From Alcaligenaceae bacterium (GTDB lineage Bacteria > Pseudomonadota > Gammaproteobacteria > Burkholderiales > Burkholderiaceae_B), in assembly GCA_947380655.1 (NCBI GenBank), contig CANCRX010000008.1, positions 6,672 through 70,671 on the forward strand: DNA of 64,000 nucleotides. The letters are read 5' to 3'. Each line of letters opens with the position of its first letter. The stretch's first letter is position 1. Shown here in pieces: positions 44,686-55,163 of this stretch. A program made the position numbers and the translations under genes. The notes below the pieces were generated by a model. It worked only from the letters and a program-made list of their open reading frames with translations. It had not been told where the DNA came from and did not search any database.

Positions 44686-45852
44686 TCAGACCTTGCGTTT
44701 CAGTTCGTCCAGAATTTCTTGCGTGTGTTCACCTAGACGTGGCGCAGGACGACGAAAGGCTCCAGGTGTCTCAGATAGTCTTGGGATGACATTGTGCATC
44801 GGCAAACTTCCCAAATCCCTGTCCTCCATTTCAACAATCGCCTGTCGACCCGTCACAAATGGATGCTCCATCAAATCAGCCACTGAACATACAGGACCCA
44901 CTGTTACACCTGCTGCCTCAAATATGTTGAGGTTTTCTTCCTGGGTGCGTGCACCGATATATTGACCAATGATGGCATCGAGTTCATCGCGGTTCTGCAC
45001 ACGTGCGTCATTCGTTGCGAACTTAGGATCGGTTTTAAGATCAGCGCGACCCATCGTGTCAAAAATTTTCATCGCCATCGACTGCATCGAACCAGACATC
45101 GCAACAAACCTTGCATCGGAGCAGGCATAAATATTGCGCGGCGCTGTATGACTGGACTGATTTCCCGCCCGCATCGTAGCCTCACCAGTCACTTTGTACT
45201 TGGCAGCCTCAGAAGAAATGACAGAAAAAATAGGTTCGAACAAAGACAGATCAATCACCTGTCCGCGCCCTTCTTTTTCTGCAACGCGCAGAGCCGTCAA
45301 TACGCCTGCAGCGCCATAGACCCCAGCAATCATGTCTGCGAGCGCCAAAGGCGGCAGCACAGGGGGACGATCCGGATAACCATTCAAATGCGCAAAGCCC
45401 GACATCGCTTCGACCAGGGTGCCAAAACCTGGTTTATGACTGAACGGCCCGGTTTGTCCCCAACCGGAAACACGGACGATCACCAGAGCTGGATTCAACG
45501 CCAATAACAACTCTGGCGCCAAGCCCATTTTTTCGAGGCCGCCTGGAACAAAATTTTCGATCAATACCTGTGAGTGACAAACGAGTTTTTTTAAAGTCTC
45601 CATCCCCTCACCCGATTTAAGATCGAGCACCAGCGATCGCTTGTTACGACCGTAGACTTTCCAATAAATATCCCAACCTGCTTCACGCCAGTTACGCAGG
45701 TCATCGCCCGAGCCTTCACGCTCAATCTTGATGACATCCGCACCGAAATCAGCCAGATACGCTGACAGCATGTTTCCAGCCACCAAGCGCGAGAGATCCA
45801 ACACCCGCACATCTGAAAGTGGACCAACTGCATTGGGATCAAATTGTTTCAC
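44686..45852 (-). CDS. CaiB/BaiF (class III) CoA-transferase
   Basis: A 388-residue class III CoA-transferase with the N-terminal LSDVRVLDLSRLVAGNM, KIEREGSGDDLR for CoA binding, NKRSLVLDLKS, and the catalytic aspartate in LALADMIAGVYGA. It moves CoA between carboxylic acids to activate a substrate. Placed upstream of the amidohydrolase and TRAP genes on the same strand, it likely activates the acid they provide. Confidence 0.9.
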   Translation of the reverse strand: MKQFDPNAVGPLSDVRVLDLSRLVAGNMLSAYLADFGADVIKIEREGSGDDLRNWREAGWDIYWKVYGRNKRSLVLDLKSGEGMETLKKLVCHSQVLIENFVPGGLEKMGLAPELLLALNPALVIVRVSGWGQTGPFSHKPGFGTLVEAMSGFAHLNGYPDRPPVLPPLALADMIAGVYGAAGVLTALRVAEKEGRGQVIDLSLFEPIFSVISSEAAKYKVTGEATMRAGNQSSHTAPRNIYACSDARFVAMSGSMQSMAMKIFDTMGRADLKTDPKFATNDARVQNRDELDAIIGQYIGARTQEENLNIFEAAGVTVGPVCSVADLMEHPFVTGRQAIVEMEDRDLGSLPMHNVIPRLSETPGAFRRPAPRLGEHTQEILDELKRKV

Positions 45853-45965
45853 GCGGAGCTCCTAATAAATTTTGTTTAGCAGAATAGCAGTTGTTGCAGC
45901 TAACGCTTGGTCAAAATGGTCGAACGCAGTACATTCTGGCTAATAGAGAAATTAGGGGATCGACC

Positions 45966-47198
45966 ATGAACAACACCACCAACCTCACGCGCCGTCGCTT
46001 ACTGACGACGACCGCCAGTTCATTCGCTGTTGCAGGGTTAGCACCCGCCTTATCGGCTGCGCAGACTTCTGCAGCAACGCCCGCCACAACGACTGCCACA
46101 CCAGCAGCCAAACCACTCCCTGCATACGTCAGTTGGAAAAATGCCGAGAGTATGATCGTTCATACACCCACGACGATCGAAACCAAGCGCTCCGCATTTG
46201 GTACGAGCATCCTCACACCGTCAGACCGACTCTACATCCGCAATAATTTACCTGCCCCGACGGCTGAGGTCATCGGCGATCCCAATGACTGGAAAGTTTC
46301 AATTGAAGGCGTAGCTAAACCTGAGAGTTTTAGTATTGCGCAACTCAAGACCATTGGCCTGGAAACCATGGCTACCGTGCTGCAATGCTCCGGGAATGGT
46401 CGTGGCTATTTTGCTGGCAAACCGAGCGGAACCAAATGGCAAGTCGGTGCTGCGGGCTGCGTCATGTGGAGCGGTGTTTCAGTGCGAGACGTCATCGCCA
46501 TGCTCGGTGGCGTCACCAAAGGCATGGTCTACATGACCGGTACGGGCGGTGAAAAGCTTCCCGAGGGGATTGATCCCCTCAGCGTGATCGTGGAACGCTC
46601 GGTACCGTTGAGCGCTATGCAAGATGCCATGCTTGCCTGGGAAATGAATGGTGAGCCAATCCCTCTGGCTCACGGCGGTCCGTTAAGACTGATCGTACCC
46701 GGCTACAACGGCGTGAACAACATCAAATACATCAAGCGACTGGCGTTTACGAAAGAACAAACGCAAGCCGCTATTCAAAAAACCGGCTATCGCCTCTCCC
46801 CTCCTGGGCAGAAAGGTGACCCCAGTCAACCCGCCGTCTGGGCCATGGATCCAAAATCATGGATCACTTCGCCGGACCCGGAAGGTCAGGCGGTTAAAGC
46901 CGGTGCAGTGCAAATTACGGGTGTTGCCCTGGGTGGTTTGAACGCGGTCGCTAAAGTCGAGGTCTCCTTGGATGGCGGTAAAACCTGGAAAGCGGCTCGC
47001 CTCGTCGGGCCGAATCTGGGCAAGTACGCCTGGCGTCAATTTGCGCTGGCTGCGAATCTGAAACCTGGTAGCTATGAAATTGCTTGCCGCACCACCGACT
47101 CCACCGGTAAGGTTCAAGTCGCGACCTCTCCTGAAAATACTGGCGGCTATCTTAATAGCGGTTGGATTTCCCATGCGGTCAAGGTCACGGTGGTTTGA
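45966..47198 (+). CDS. sorA: Sulfite dehydrogenase molybdenum subunit (SorA/SoxC-like)
   Basis: A 410-residue periplasmic molybdoenzyme of the sulfite oxidase family. Twin-arginine signal TRRRLLTTTASSFAV. The molybdenum-ligating cysteine is in VLQCSGNGRGYF; AWEMNGEPIPLAHGGPLRLIVPGY and the dimerisation domain after ITGVALGGLNAVAKVEVSLD follow. It oxidises sulfite to sulfate and passes electrons to the cytochrome encoded next, whose start overlaps its stop by one base. SoxC is the alternative name, but no sox genes are in the window. Confidence 0.88.
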   Translation: MNNTTNLTRRRLLTTTASSFAVAGLAPALSAAQTSAATPATTTATPAAKPLPAYVSWKNAESMIVHTPTTIETKRSAFGTSILTPSDRLYIRNNLPAPTAEVIGDPNDWKVSIEGVAKPESFSIAQLKTIGLETMATVLQCSGNGRGYFAGKPSGTKWQVGAAGCVMWSGVSVRDVIAMLGGVTKGMVYMTGTGGEKLPEGIDPLSVIVERSVPLSAMQDAMLAWEMNGEPIPLAHGGPLRLIVPGYNGVNNIKYIKRLAFTKEQTQAAIQKTGYRLSPPGQKGDPSQPAVWAMDPKSWITSPDPEGQAVKAGAVQITGVALGGLNAVAKVEVSLDGGKTWKAARLVGPNLGKYAWRQFALAANLKPGSYEIACRTTDSTGKVQVATSPENTGGYLNSGWISHAVKVTVV

Positions 47199-47542
47199 TG
47201 AATCAAGTCAATCAAACACAATTAAAGATAAAGCTTCTCATCAGTGCTGGCTTGCTATGTCTGGGACTCACGTCAACAACAGCCAGTGCAGCAGACGCTA
47301 ATATTGAGGCGGGCAGATTACTGTTCACCAAAGATGCCAAGCCAGCCTGTGCGATCTGCCATACCTTGGCTGACGCGGGTGCCGCGGGTGAAATCGGCCC
47401 TTCACTTGACGAGCTCAAACCTGATGAGGCGCGTGTGATCAAGGCATTGAAAACAGGTATTGGCCAGATGCCTGCATTTACCTCGTTAACTGATGAACAA
47501 ATGCAGATTCTGGCGCGCTATGTTTCTCAGGTGACCAAGTAG
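47198..47542 (+). CDS. sorB: Cytochrome c subunit of sulfite dehydrogenase
   Basis: A 114-residue protein with a signal peptide ending ASAAD and a single heme c site CAICH, plus the distal Met in GIGQMPAF. Its translation start overlaps the sorA stop (TGATG). This gene order and the size match SorB, the electron acceptor for SorA. It would pass electrons to the respiratory chain in the periplasm. Confidence 0.88.
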   Translation: MNQVNQTQLKIKLLISAGLLCLGLTSTTASAADANIEAGRLLFTKDAKPACAICHTLADAGAAGEIGPSLDELKPDEARVIKALKTGIGQMPAFTSLTDEQMQILARYVSQVTK

Positions 47543-47565
47543 TCAGTCACTCGCACCACGTTAAT

Positions 47566-47608
47566 AAATTGACCGCCGTAAATTGACCGCCGTCAGTGCG
47601 GTCAATTT
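47566..47608. terminator. Terminator with a duplicated left arm
   Basis: AAATTGACCGC (47580) pairs with GCGGTCAATTT (47598) in an 11-bp stem with a seven-base loop. The left arm plus CGT is also present just before as an exact 14-base direct copy (47566-47579), so two alternative stems can form. It lies between convergent sorB and ugpC. Confidence 0.8.
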
Positions 47609-47615
47609 ATTTCTA

Positions 47616-48620
47616 CTACTTGCGCTGTCCCGTCTGCGCATCAAAATAATGCATACGATCCGCGCGTGGCTTTGCGAACACCGTCTCACCGACCTTGGGC
47701 GCACGCTCGTCTTCCTGGATCCTGACGATCAATGCATCGGCACCCATTTTGCAATACACCAGGCGCTCAGCACCCAGCAGCTCAACCGCCTCGACCACCA
47801 TTGACCAGCCATCCGCTCCAAGCTCAAGATGTTCTGGACGCACACCCAGGATACTTCCCTCAGGAATCCCGGGGACATGCCGTAAAAGATTCATCGGGGG
47901 TGAACCGATAAAGCTTGCCACAAAGGTCGTTGCAGGCTGGTTATAGACCTCTTCGGGCGTGCCGAACTGCTCCATCACGCCGCCGTGCATCACGATCATT
48001 CGCTGCGCAAGCGTCATGGCTTCGACTTGATCATGTGTGACGAACAACGAGGTAATCCCTAGCTCGCGATGGAGTTTCTGGATCTCCAGCCGAGTCTGGG
48101 CGCGTAATTTTGCGTCCAGATTCGATAATGGTTCATCGAACAGAAAGACCTGAGGTTGGCGCACGATCGCACGACCCATCGCCACACGCTGCCTCTGCCC
48201 GCCCGACAAAGCGCGAGGCTTGCGATCCAGGAATGGCATCAATTCCAAAATACCCGCAGCCTTCTCAACCCGCGTGCGGATTTCTTCTTTGGGAATCTTG
48301 GCAATTTTTAAACCATACGCCATGTTGTCGTATACCGTCATGTGCGGATAAAGCGCATAGTTCTGAAACACCATCGCAATATCTCGCTCCGCAGGCTCCA
48401 GATTATTCACAACACGATGACCGATCGAAATTTCACCTGAAGAAATTTCTTCTAGTCCAGCCACCATACGCAAAAGCGTTGACTTGCCACAACCAGAAGG
48501 GCCCACGATGACAACAAACTCACCATCCTGAATTTCAGCAGACACATCATGGATGACCTGAACGATGGCTTTGCCTGAACCATAACGCTTAACAATATTT
48601 TTAAAAGAAATGGCAGCCAT
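47616..48620 (-). CDS. ugpC: Glycerol-3-phosphate ABC importer, ATPase
   Basis: A 334-residue ABC ATPase with Walker [10 protein letters not shown], signature [14 protein letters not shown], Walker [15 protein letters not shown]-loop VTHDQ, and a C-terminal TOBE domain of the UgpC/MalK type. It drives import by UgpA and UgpE. Last gene of the ugpBAEC operon. UgpQ, the phosphodiesterase often following it, is absent here. Confidence 0.92.
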   Translation of the reverse strand: MAAISFKNIVKRYGSGKAIVQVIHDVSAEIQDGEFVVIVGPSGCGKSTLLRMVAGLEEISSGEISIGHRVVNNLEPAERDIAMVFQNYALYPHMTVYDNMAYGLKIAKIPKEEIRTRVEKAAGILELMPFLDRKPRALSGGQRQRVAMGRAIVRQPQVFLFDEPLSNLDAKLRAQTRLEIQKLHRELGITSLFVTHDQVEAMTLAQRMIVMHGGVMEQFGTPEEVYNQPATTFVASFIGSPPMNLLRHVPGIPEGSILGVRPEHLELGADGWSMVVEAVELLGAERLVYCKMGADALIVRIQEDERAPKVGETVFAKPRADRMHYFDAQTGQRK

Positions 48621-48622
48621 AT

Positions 48623-49477
48623 CTATTTCTCAGTATCCACAAGGCCCTTGACGAACCACTTTTGCATAAGAATCACCACAATCGCAGGTGGCAACATCGC
48701 GAGCACCGCTGTCGCCATGACGACATTCCATTCGGTATACGCATCGCCAGAAATCAGACGTTTGATTCCCATCACGACCGGATACATATTCTCGTTGGTC
48801 GTGACAAGCAATGGCCAGAGGTATTGATTCCAGCCATAAATAAACTGAATCACAAACAAGGCTGCAATACTGGTGCGCGACAGCGGTAACAGTACATCCC
48901 AGAAAAACCGCATGGGGCCCGCACCATCCATGCGTGCCGCCTCGACCAATTCATCAGGCACGGTCAGAAAAAACTGTCTGAACAGAAATGTCGCCGTCGC
49001 CGAGGCAATCAATGGGACGGTCAGACCGGCATAGGTATTGAGCATGCCAAGACTCGCAATCACTTCATACGTTGGTCCAATTCGCACCTCAACAGGCAAC
49101 ATCAGTGTGACAAAAATCATCCAGAACACCACGCCACGAAAAGGGAAGCGGAAATACACAATCGCAAACGCCGAGAGCATCGAGATGGTAATTTTTCCGA
49201 TCGTAATCACCAGCGCGCTCACCAGGCTGACCCACATCATGGGCCAGGCCGCTGCGATATGACTGCCGGCAGCCGTCTCGCCGCCAAACAAAGCGACACG
49301 ATACGTCTCGATCATATTTGAGCCAGGCACGAGCGACATCGGTATGGATTGTGCGATTTCAACAGAAGACTGCGTTGAAGCGACTAGCGTGATGTAGACA
49401 GGAAAAGCCACAATCAACACGCCTAACAACAAGACAAGATGCGAAAGGAGTGTGAGTCCAGGGCGGCGTTCGATCAT
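48623..49477 (-). CDS. ugpE: Glycerol-3-phosphate ABC importer, permease
   Basis: A 284-residue inner-membrane permease with six predicted helices and the EAA loop for contact with the ATPase ([24 protein letters not shown]). It matches UgpE by order and by the segments [15 protein letters not shown] and [12 protein letters not shown]. It starts at the stop of ugpA (one-base overlap) and ends two bases before ugpC. Confidence 0.93.
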   Translation of the reverse strand: MIERRPGLTLLSHLVLLLGVLIVAFPVYITLVASTQSSVEIAQSIPMSLVPGSNMIETYRVALFGGETAAGSHIAAAWPMMWVSLVSALVITIGKITISMLSAFAIVYFRFPFRGVVFWMIFVTLMLPVEVRIGPTYEVIASLGMLNTYAGLTVPLIASATATFLFRQFFLTVPDELVEAARMDGAGPMRFFWDVLLPLSRTSIAALFVIQFIYGWNQYLWPLLVTTNENMYPVVMGIKRLISGDAYTEWNVVMATAVLAMLPPAIVVILMQKWFVKGLVDTEK

Positions 49478-50358
49478 CAGTATTGCACCTTGCGCTCGAC
49501 GAATTTGAATTGCACCACGGTCAAGGTCACCACAATCAGCATCAGGATCACAGACTGTGCAGCCGAACCGCCCAAATCCATCGCTTTGAAGCCGTCGTAA
49601 TAAACCTTGTAAACCAGAATCGAGGTTGCCTTGCCAGGTCCGCCGTGGGTGGCCGCATCGACGATTGCAAACGTATCAAAAAATGCATAGACCACGTTGA
49701 TGACCAACAGGAAAAATGTAGTGGGCGACAACAAGGGAAACACAATGGTCCGAAACCGATACCAGGGTGAGGCACCATCAATCGCTGCCGCCTCAATCAA
49801 GGAGCGCGGGATCGACTGTAAACCTGCCAGAAAGAATAAAAAATTGTAGGAGATCTGTTTCCACACTGCTGCCATGACAATCAAGGCCATGGCATCTGCG
49901 GGATCAAGCAGGTGATTCCAGTTCATCCCCAGCGCGCGCAAGGTATAGGCCACCACGCCCATGGGAGAGGCGAACATAAATAACCACACGACACCGGCAA
50001 CTGCCGAAGCAACGGCGTAAGGCCAGATCAGCAACGTTTTGTATATACCTGCTCCACGCATCACCCGATCAGCCATCACAGCCAACAATAATGCGAGCGT
50101 CAGACCACATACTGCAACAAGCAAAGAAAATACCGCCGTTGTCTGAAAGGACTGTAGATACGTCGCGTCGTTCAATAAACGGATGAAATTTTCCAGACCA
50201 ACAAATTCGGTACTCGTACCAAAAGCGTCCTCGTTGAGCACGCTTTGGTAGATCGCACGTCCAGCAGGCCAGAAAAAAAATACCAGCACCACCAGCATCT
50301 GTGGTGCGATCAAGAACCAAGGCAGCCAACGCGAATTAAACCGAACCTTTTTTTCCAT
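49477..50358 (-). CDS. ugpA: Glycerol-3-phosphate ABC importer, permease
   Basis: A 293-residue inner-membrane permease with six predicted helices. The EAA loop is [40 protein letters not shown] at the N-terminus and [19 protein letters not shown] are typical of UgpA. It partners with UgpE. Gene order B-A-E-C is the canonical ugp order. Confidence 0.93.
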   Translation of the reverse strand: MEKKVRFNSRWLPWFLIAPQMLVVLVFFFWPAGRAIYQSVLNEDAFGTSTEFVGLENFIRLLNDATYLQSFQTTAVFSLLVAVCGLTLALLLAVMADRVMRGAGIYKTLLIWPYAVASAVAGVVWLFMFASPMGVVAYTLRALGMNWNHLLDPADAMALIVMAAVWKQISYNFLFFLAGLQSIPRSLIEAAAIDGASPWYRFRTIVFPLLSPTTFFLLVINVVYAFFDTFAIVDAATHGGPGKATSILVYKVYYDGFKAMDLGGSAAQSVILMLIVVTLTVVQFKFVERKVQY

Positions 50359-50370
50359 TAACCTGAGATC

Positions 50371-51693
50371 TCAGCGACTGTTGGCTTTCTGAAAACGCTC
50401 AAGCTGTTCATTACCGCGTTTGACCGCAGTATCCAGGGCAGCCTTCGGTGCAACCTTACCTGACCAGACCGGCTCGAGCTCTTCGTCAATGATGGTACGA
50501 ATCTGCACAAAATTACCCAGACGGATCCCGCGCGACTTGTCAGTTGTTTTACGAATCATCTGTGTCACCGCGACATCTGTACCTGGATTTTCTTTATAGA
50601 AACCAGATTTCTCTGTCAGCTCAAACGATGCAAGTGTCAAAGGCAGATAGCCAGTCAGTTTGTGACTTTTGGCTGCCTGCTCTGGCGTAGACAGGAAAGC
50701 AAAAAACTGCGCCACGCCTTTGTACTCGTCTGCTTTTTTACCTGACATGACCCACAGACTGGCGCCACCAATCACGGTGTTTTGTGGGGCACCCTGCACA
50801 TCTGCGTAATAAGGCAGCGTGGAAATCCCGCTGGCGAACTTTGCATTGCGCTTGATATTGCCGTAGAGACCAGAAGAACCCGTCATCATGGCGCACTCGC
50901 CAGAGACAAACACGGCATCGGCCGCATTGCCGCGGCCCTTATAGACAAACTCGCCTTTTTTAGCCATGTTGGCCAGGTTTTCAATATGGCGCACATGCAA
51001 GGGGGAGTTAAACGTTAGCCGCGCATCAATACCATCCATACCGTTTGCCTTGGTGGCAAACTCGGTGTTGTGCCAGGTACTAAAACTCTCGAGTTGCGTC
51101 CAGCTCGCCCAACTAGTGGTGAAGGGGCACGCGTGTCCTGAAGCCTTCAGCTTTGCTGCCGCCTCAGCCACCTCAGACCAGGTCTTAGGTGGCTTTTCAG
51201 GATCGAGACCTGCGGCCTTAAAAGCATCCTTGTTGTAATGAAACACGGTAGTGGAGCTATTGAAAGGAAAGCTCAGCATCGCACCGTTAGGTGCGGTGTA
51301 ATAACCTGCTACCGCTGGGACATAAGCAGCAGGGTCAAACGTAACTCCCGCCGTTTTCATCACCTCAGCCACAGGCTGAATGGCGCCCTTGCTGGCCATC
51401 ATCGTGGCAGTTCCTACTTCGAAAACCTGCAAAATATGGGGCGCGTTACCCGCTCTGTACGCGGCAATGGCAGCGGTCATAGCCTCGTCATAACTGCCTT
51501 TGAATACAGGAACGATCTTGTAAGTTGTCTGCGTGGCGTTGAAGTCCTTGGCAAGGTCATTGACCCACTCCCCCAGCGCGCCGCCCATGGCATGCCACCA
51601 CTGGATTTCAGTTTGAGCCTGGGCTGGCTGACTAAGTAAACCGGCAAAGCCGAGGACTAAGGCGCCTGCTAGTGTTGATGTTGTAAGTTTCAT
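50371..51693 (-). CDS. ugpB: Glycerol-3-phosphate ABC importer, binding protein
   Basis: A 440-residue periplasmic receptor. The signal peptide ends QPAQAQ. UgpB landmarks are EIQWWHAMGGALGEWVNDL near the N-terminus, NSSTTVFHYNKDAFKAAGL, and GGASLWVM. It binds sn-glycerol 3-phosphate and related diesters. The ATG at 51693 has AAGGAG in front; a start 15 codons upstream is open. First gene of the operon, divergent from glpK. Confidence 0.93.
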   Translation of the reverse strand: MKLTTSTLAGALVLGFAGLLSQPAQAQTEIQWWHAMGGALGEWVNDLAKDFNATQTTYKIVPVFKGSYDEAMTAAIAAYRAGNAPHILQVFEVGTATMMASKGAIQPVAEVMKTAGVTFDPAAYVPAVAGYYTAPNGAMLSFPFNSSTTVFHYNKDAFKAAGLDPEKPPKTWSEVAEAAAKLKASGHACPFTTSWASWTQLESFSTWHNTEFATKANGMDGIDARLTFNSPLHVRHIENLANMAKKGEFVYKGRGNAADAVFVSGECAMMTGSSGLYGNIKRNAKFASGISTLPYYADVQGAPQNTVIGGASLWVMSGKKADEYKGVAQFFAFLSTPEQAAKSHKLTGYLPLTLASFELTEKSGFYKENPGTDVAVTQMIRKTTDKSRGIRLGNFVQIRTIIDEELEPVWSGKVAPKAALDTAVKRGNEQLERFQKANSR

Positions 51694-51880
51694 GGGGTCT
51701 CCTTGCTGTGGGATAGTTCTTTGCACTATAGCGATCATTTATGACAGGAAATAATGCACATTTGTCGCATACTTGTAACATTGAACATCCAAGCAATGCA
51801 AAAGATTGTGTACAGTGAACCCATATCACTAAGGCTGGCCATCTCAGCGACCCTATTGCGACAGACCGTCTGGAAACTTT

Positions 51881-53497
51881 ATGAAATATATTCTCGCCCT
51901 GGATCAAGGCACGACCAGTTCACGCGCCATTTTGTTTGATACCTCCGGTCAACCCATCCAGACCGCGCAGCAGGAATTCCCTCAGATTTTTCCGCAACCT
52001 GGCTGGGTCGAGCACGATGCGACGACCATCTGGTCCACTCAGCAAGCCGTCATTCAACGGGTGTTTGCGCAACTCCCCACTACGGAAAATCATCCGGAAG
52101 TCGCGGCCATTGCCATCACCAATCAACGTGAAACGACTGTATTGTGGGACCGCCTGACTGGCAAACCTTTGGCAAATGCCATCGTATGGCAGGACCGGCG
52201 CACCGCAGATTATTGTGATGCACTGCGTCAACAAGGTCATCAGGCAATGATTCAGACTAAAACAGGTTTGATTCTGGATGCTTATTTTTCTGCCACTAAA
52301 CTGCAATGGTTACTCGACAACATCCCTGGCGCGCGCGACAGAGCCGAAAAAGGTGAACTCGCGTTTGGCACGATCGACAGCTGGCTGGTCTGGAATCTGA
52401 CCGCCGGTCGTGTGCATGCAACGGATCCAAGTAATGCCTCGCGCACCATGCTGTTTAATTTGCACTCCCTAGACTGGGACGAGCAACTACTCAAGCTATT
52501 CAATATTCCGCGCAGTCTCATGCCAACAATCGTTCCTTCCTCTGGCGTACTGGGTGAGACGGACCCTGCGCTGTTTGGACGCGCTATCCCCATCGCCGCA
52601 CTGATCGGCGACCAGCAAGGCGCGACCTTCGGTCAGACGTGTCTGAGTCCAGGGATGGCCAAAAACACCTATGGCACAGGCTGCTTCATGCTGATGAATA
52701 CAGGTCATGAACCTGTGCCGAGTATGAATCGTCTGCTGACCACGATCGGCTGGCAGTTTCCTGATGCGACCACACCCGCAGGGGGCACACAGGAAGAATC
52801 CAATGCAGGTTGCTGTGGTACGCCGGGAGCATGTGGTGCTGCAGGCTGCAGCGCCGGTTCTTGTGGTCCAGCTACGCCCCGCACAGACGTCACCTATTGC
52901 CTCGAAGCTTCTGTATTCATGGGTGGCGCGACGATTCAGTGGCTACGCGACGGGTTGGGTATCATTACCTCGGCGTCCGAGGTGGAAGCCCTCGCTCAAA
53001 CCGTAGCGGATGTCGATGACACCTACCTCGTCCCTGCGTTTACTGGGATGGGAGCTCCAATATGGGATGGGCATGCACGCGGCACGCTGATCGGCATGAC
53101 ACGTGGTACCACCAAAGCACACATCGCTCGCGCAGCCCTTGAAGCGATCGCCCTGCAGGTTGCAGATGTTTTGACTGCGATGGAAAAAGACTCAAAAATA
53201 AAACTGACTGAGCTTAGAGTGGATGGTGGTGCAGCCAAAAACAATTTGCTGATGCAAATGCAAGCCGACTTCCTTGGTATTCCAGTCGTCAGACCTCGCA
53301 TCACGGAAACCACCGCACTCGGCGCGGCCTATCTGGCTGGACTCGCAGTAGGGTTTTGGAAAAACACCGAAGAAATTACTTCGCAGTGGGCGATCGATCG
53401 TCGCTTCGAGCCTGCCATGAGCGAGAAGGACAGACAGGCCAAACTTACCCGCTGGCATCAAGCCATTGAACGCGCTCGCGGTTGGACACAGCACTAA
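51881..53497 (+). CDS. glpK: Glycerol kinase with cysteine-rich insert
   Basis: ATP-dependent phosphorylation of glycerol. FGGY kinase fold with the N-terminal [35 protein letters not shown], the [11 protein letters not shown] segment, and the C-terminal [14 protein letters not shown] and [12 protein letters not shown]. The chain is 538 residues where about 500 is usual. The excess is an insert at about residues 293-336 with five cysteines (C311, C312, C318, C323, C328) in a Gly/Ala/Pro-rich context, directly before the conserved [14 protein letters not shown]. It precedes glpD in an operon divergent from ugp. Confidence 0.95.
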   Translation: MKYILALDQGTTSSRAILFDTSGQPIQTAQQEFPQIFPQPGWVEHDATTIWSTQQAVIQRVFAQLPTTENHPEVAAIAITNQRETTVLWDRLTGKPLANAIVWQDRRTADYCDALRQQGHQAMIQTKTGLILDAYFSATKLQWLLDNIPGARDRAEKGELAFGTIDSWLVWNLTAGRVHATDPSNASRTMLFNLHSLDWDEQLLKLFNIPRSLMPTIVPSSGVLGETDPALFGRAIPIAALIGDQQGATFGQTCLSPGMAKNTYGTGCFMLMNTGHEPVPSMNRLLTTIGWQFPDATTPAGGTQEESNAGCCGTPGACGAAGCSAGSCGPATPRTDVTYCLEASVFMGGATIQWLRDGLGIITSASEVEALAQTVADVDDTYLVPAFTGMGAPIWDGHARGTLIGMTRGTTKAHIARAALEAIALQVADVLTAMEKDSKIKLTELRVDGGAAKNNLLMQMQADFLGIPVVRPRITETTALGAAYLAGLAVGFWKNTEEITSQWAIDRRFEPAMSEKDRQAKLTRWHQAIERARGWTQH

Positions 53498-53522
53498 AGT
53501 GCACACTCACTCACCGCACACC

Positions 53523-55118
53523 ATGCAAACTCGACAAGCTGAAGACCCTCGCAAAAGTTCCAGAGCTGAAATACTGGCACAATTGTCTGAACCGAAAAAA
53601 TATGATTTAGCCATCATAGGAGGCGGTGCAACAGGGCTTGGCGTAGCGCTCGATGCAGCCGCGCGTGGACTGAGCGTTGTCTTGCTTGAGTCAGACGATT
53701 TTGCGAAAGGCACGTCATCTCGTTCAACAAAACTTGTCCATGGCGGTGTTCGCTACCTCGCACAAGGCAACGTTCCACTTGTCTATGAAGCCGTGCACGA
53801 GCGTGCAACGATTTTGCATAACGCTCCCCATATCGCGCAACCGCTTGCCTTTGTCATGCCGTGCTATAAATTTTGGGAACTACCCTTCTTTGGTGCAGGA
53901 CTGATTCTCTACCAGTTGCTGGCCGGTCAACGCAGTCTGGGTCGCACACGTTTTTTAAGCAAAACAGGCACGCGTGAGGCACTTGCTAATGTCCATCCTG
54001 AAAACCTTAAAGGGGGAATTCAGTATTGGGATGGTCAGTTTGATGACGCACGCCTGGCACTCGCCCTGGCACGCACAGCGGCTCAACGGGGCGCATTGCT
54101 TGTCAACTATTGCAAAGTGACAGAACTACTGCATACCCAGCAAGGCGTGTCTGGCCTGATTGCGCAAGACCGTGAAACCAGACAAGAATTCAGGATCGAA
54201 GCCGCTTGCATTATCAATGCGACGGGTGTCTGGGTTGACAGTATCAGGCAGCAGGACACTCCCGATAAAAAGGTATCTGAAATGGTTGCCCCCAGTCAGG
54301 GTGTCCATGTCGTGGTTGATCGCGAATTTTTACCAGGAGACCAGGCCTTGATCGTGCCGCACACCAGCGACGGGCGCGTTTTGTTTGCTGTCCCTTGGTT
54401 GGGCAAAGTCATCATCGGCACCACAGACACTCCACGGCATGATCTGAGTCGCGAGCCTGACCCCTTCAAGGAGGAGCTCGACTTTATTTTGAGAGAGTCC
54501 AGCAATCACCTTGAACGCGCACCTACGCGAGCCGATATCAAGAGCATCTGGGTTGGTTTGCGTCCGCTGGTTAAACCACCAGAAAACAATGGTGGTAACA
54601 CTAAAAAAATTAGCCGTGGTCACACGGTCGTATTCAGTGCAAGCAATCTGGTCACGGTAACGGGTGGAAAATGGACGACCTACCGCGCGATGGCTTTGGA
54701 CGTACTTAAACACTGCCAAGACCACAAGCTCATACCCTCAGAAACCCAGTCATCAACCGAAGACTTACCTCTGATCGGTTCACAAACGGGCAAACCCGTT
54801 GGACACAAAATGAGCGATGCGCCTGGCATGGCAGCCTACGGTGACGAAGGTGCGTTTGTCGCGTCTCTCCCTGGTGCTCAACGCGCACTGGGTGGGGGCT
54901 TAACAGAGGCGATGGTGCGATTTGCTGTGCGCTATGAGTACGCTCGCTGTGTCGAAGACGTGCTGGCCAGACGCTCTCGCTTGCTGTTTCTCGACGCGCA
55001 TCTCGCAGAATCGATGGCACAGGAAGTCGGTGAGATTATCGAACAGGAAACCGGCCTCGATCCACAGATAGAGGCCTTTAAAATGCTTACCAGACATTAC
55101 CGGCAGCTACCTGAATAA
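53523..55118 (+). CDS. glpD: Glycerol-3-phosphate dehydrogenase (FAD, aerobic)
   Basis: Membrane-associated flavoenzyme that oxidises glycerol 3-phosphate to dihydroxyacetone phosphate and reduces quinone. The 531-residue chain has the FAD motif IIGGGATGLGVALDAAARG, STKLVHGGVRYLAQGN, and the second signature IGTTDTPRHDL. It begins 25 bases after glpK; an upstream GTG at 53499 is possible. It completes the pathway started by the Ugp importer and glycerol kinase. Confidence 0.93.
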   Translation: MQTRQAEDPRKSSRAEILAQLSEPKKYDLAIIGGGATGLGVALDAAARGLSVVLLESDDFAKGTSSRSTKLVHGGVRYLAQGNVPLVYEAVHERATILHNAPHIAQPLAFVMPCYKFWELPFFGAGLILYQLLAGQRSLGRTRFLSKTGTREALANVHPENLKGGIQYWDGQFDDARLALALARTAAQRGALLVNYCKVTELLHTQQGVSGLIAQDRETRQEFRIEAACIINATGVWVDSIRQQDTPDKKVSEMVAPSQGVHVVVDREFLPGDQALIVPHTSDGRVLFAVPWLGKVIIGTTDTPRHDLSREPDPFKEELDFILRESSNHLERAPTRADIKSIWVGLRPLVKPPENNGGNTKKISRGHTVVFSASNLVTVTGGKWTTYRAMALDVLKHCQDHKLIPSETQSSTEDLPLIGSQTGKPVGHKMSDAPGMAAYGDEGAFVASLPGAQRALGGGLTEAMVRFAVRYEYARCVEDVLARRSRLLFLDAHLAESMAQEVGEIIEQETGLDPQIEAFKMLTRHYRQLPE

Positions 55119-55163
55119 ACCTCGCAGGCCACGCCTCAGCAATCACCATCGCTGAAGGCAGAC

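Noticed and set aside
45966..47542. SoxCD of a thiosulfate-oxidising Sox operon
   Set aside because: The cytochrome is a small single-heme protein and no soxXYZAB genes are nearby; SorAB fits better.
51738..51747. Pho box upstream of ugpB
   Set aside because: One good half-site (CTGTCATAAA on the minus strand) is seen, but the second direct repeat at 11-base spacing does not match.
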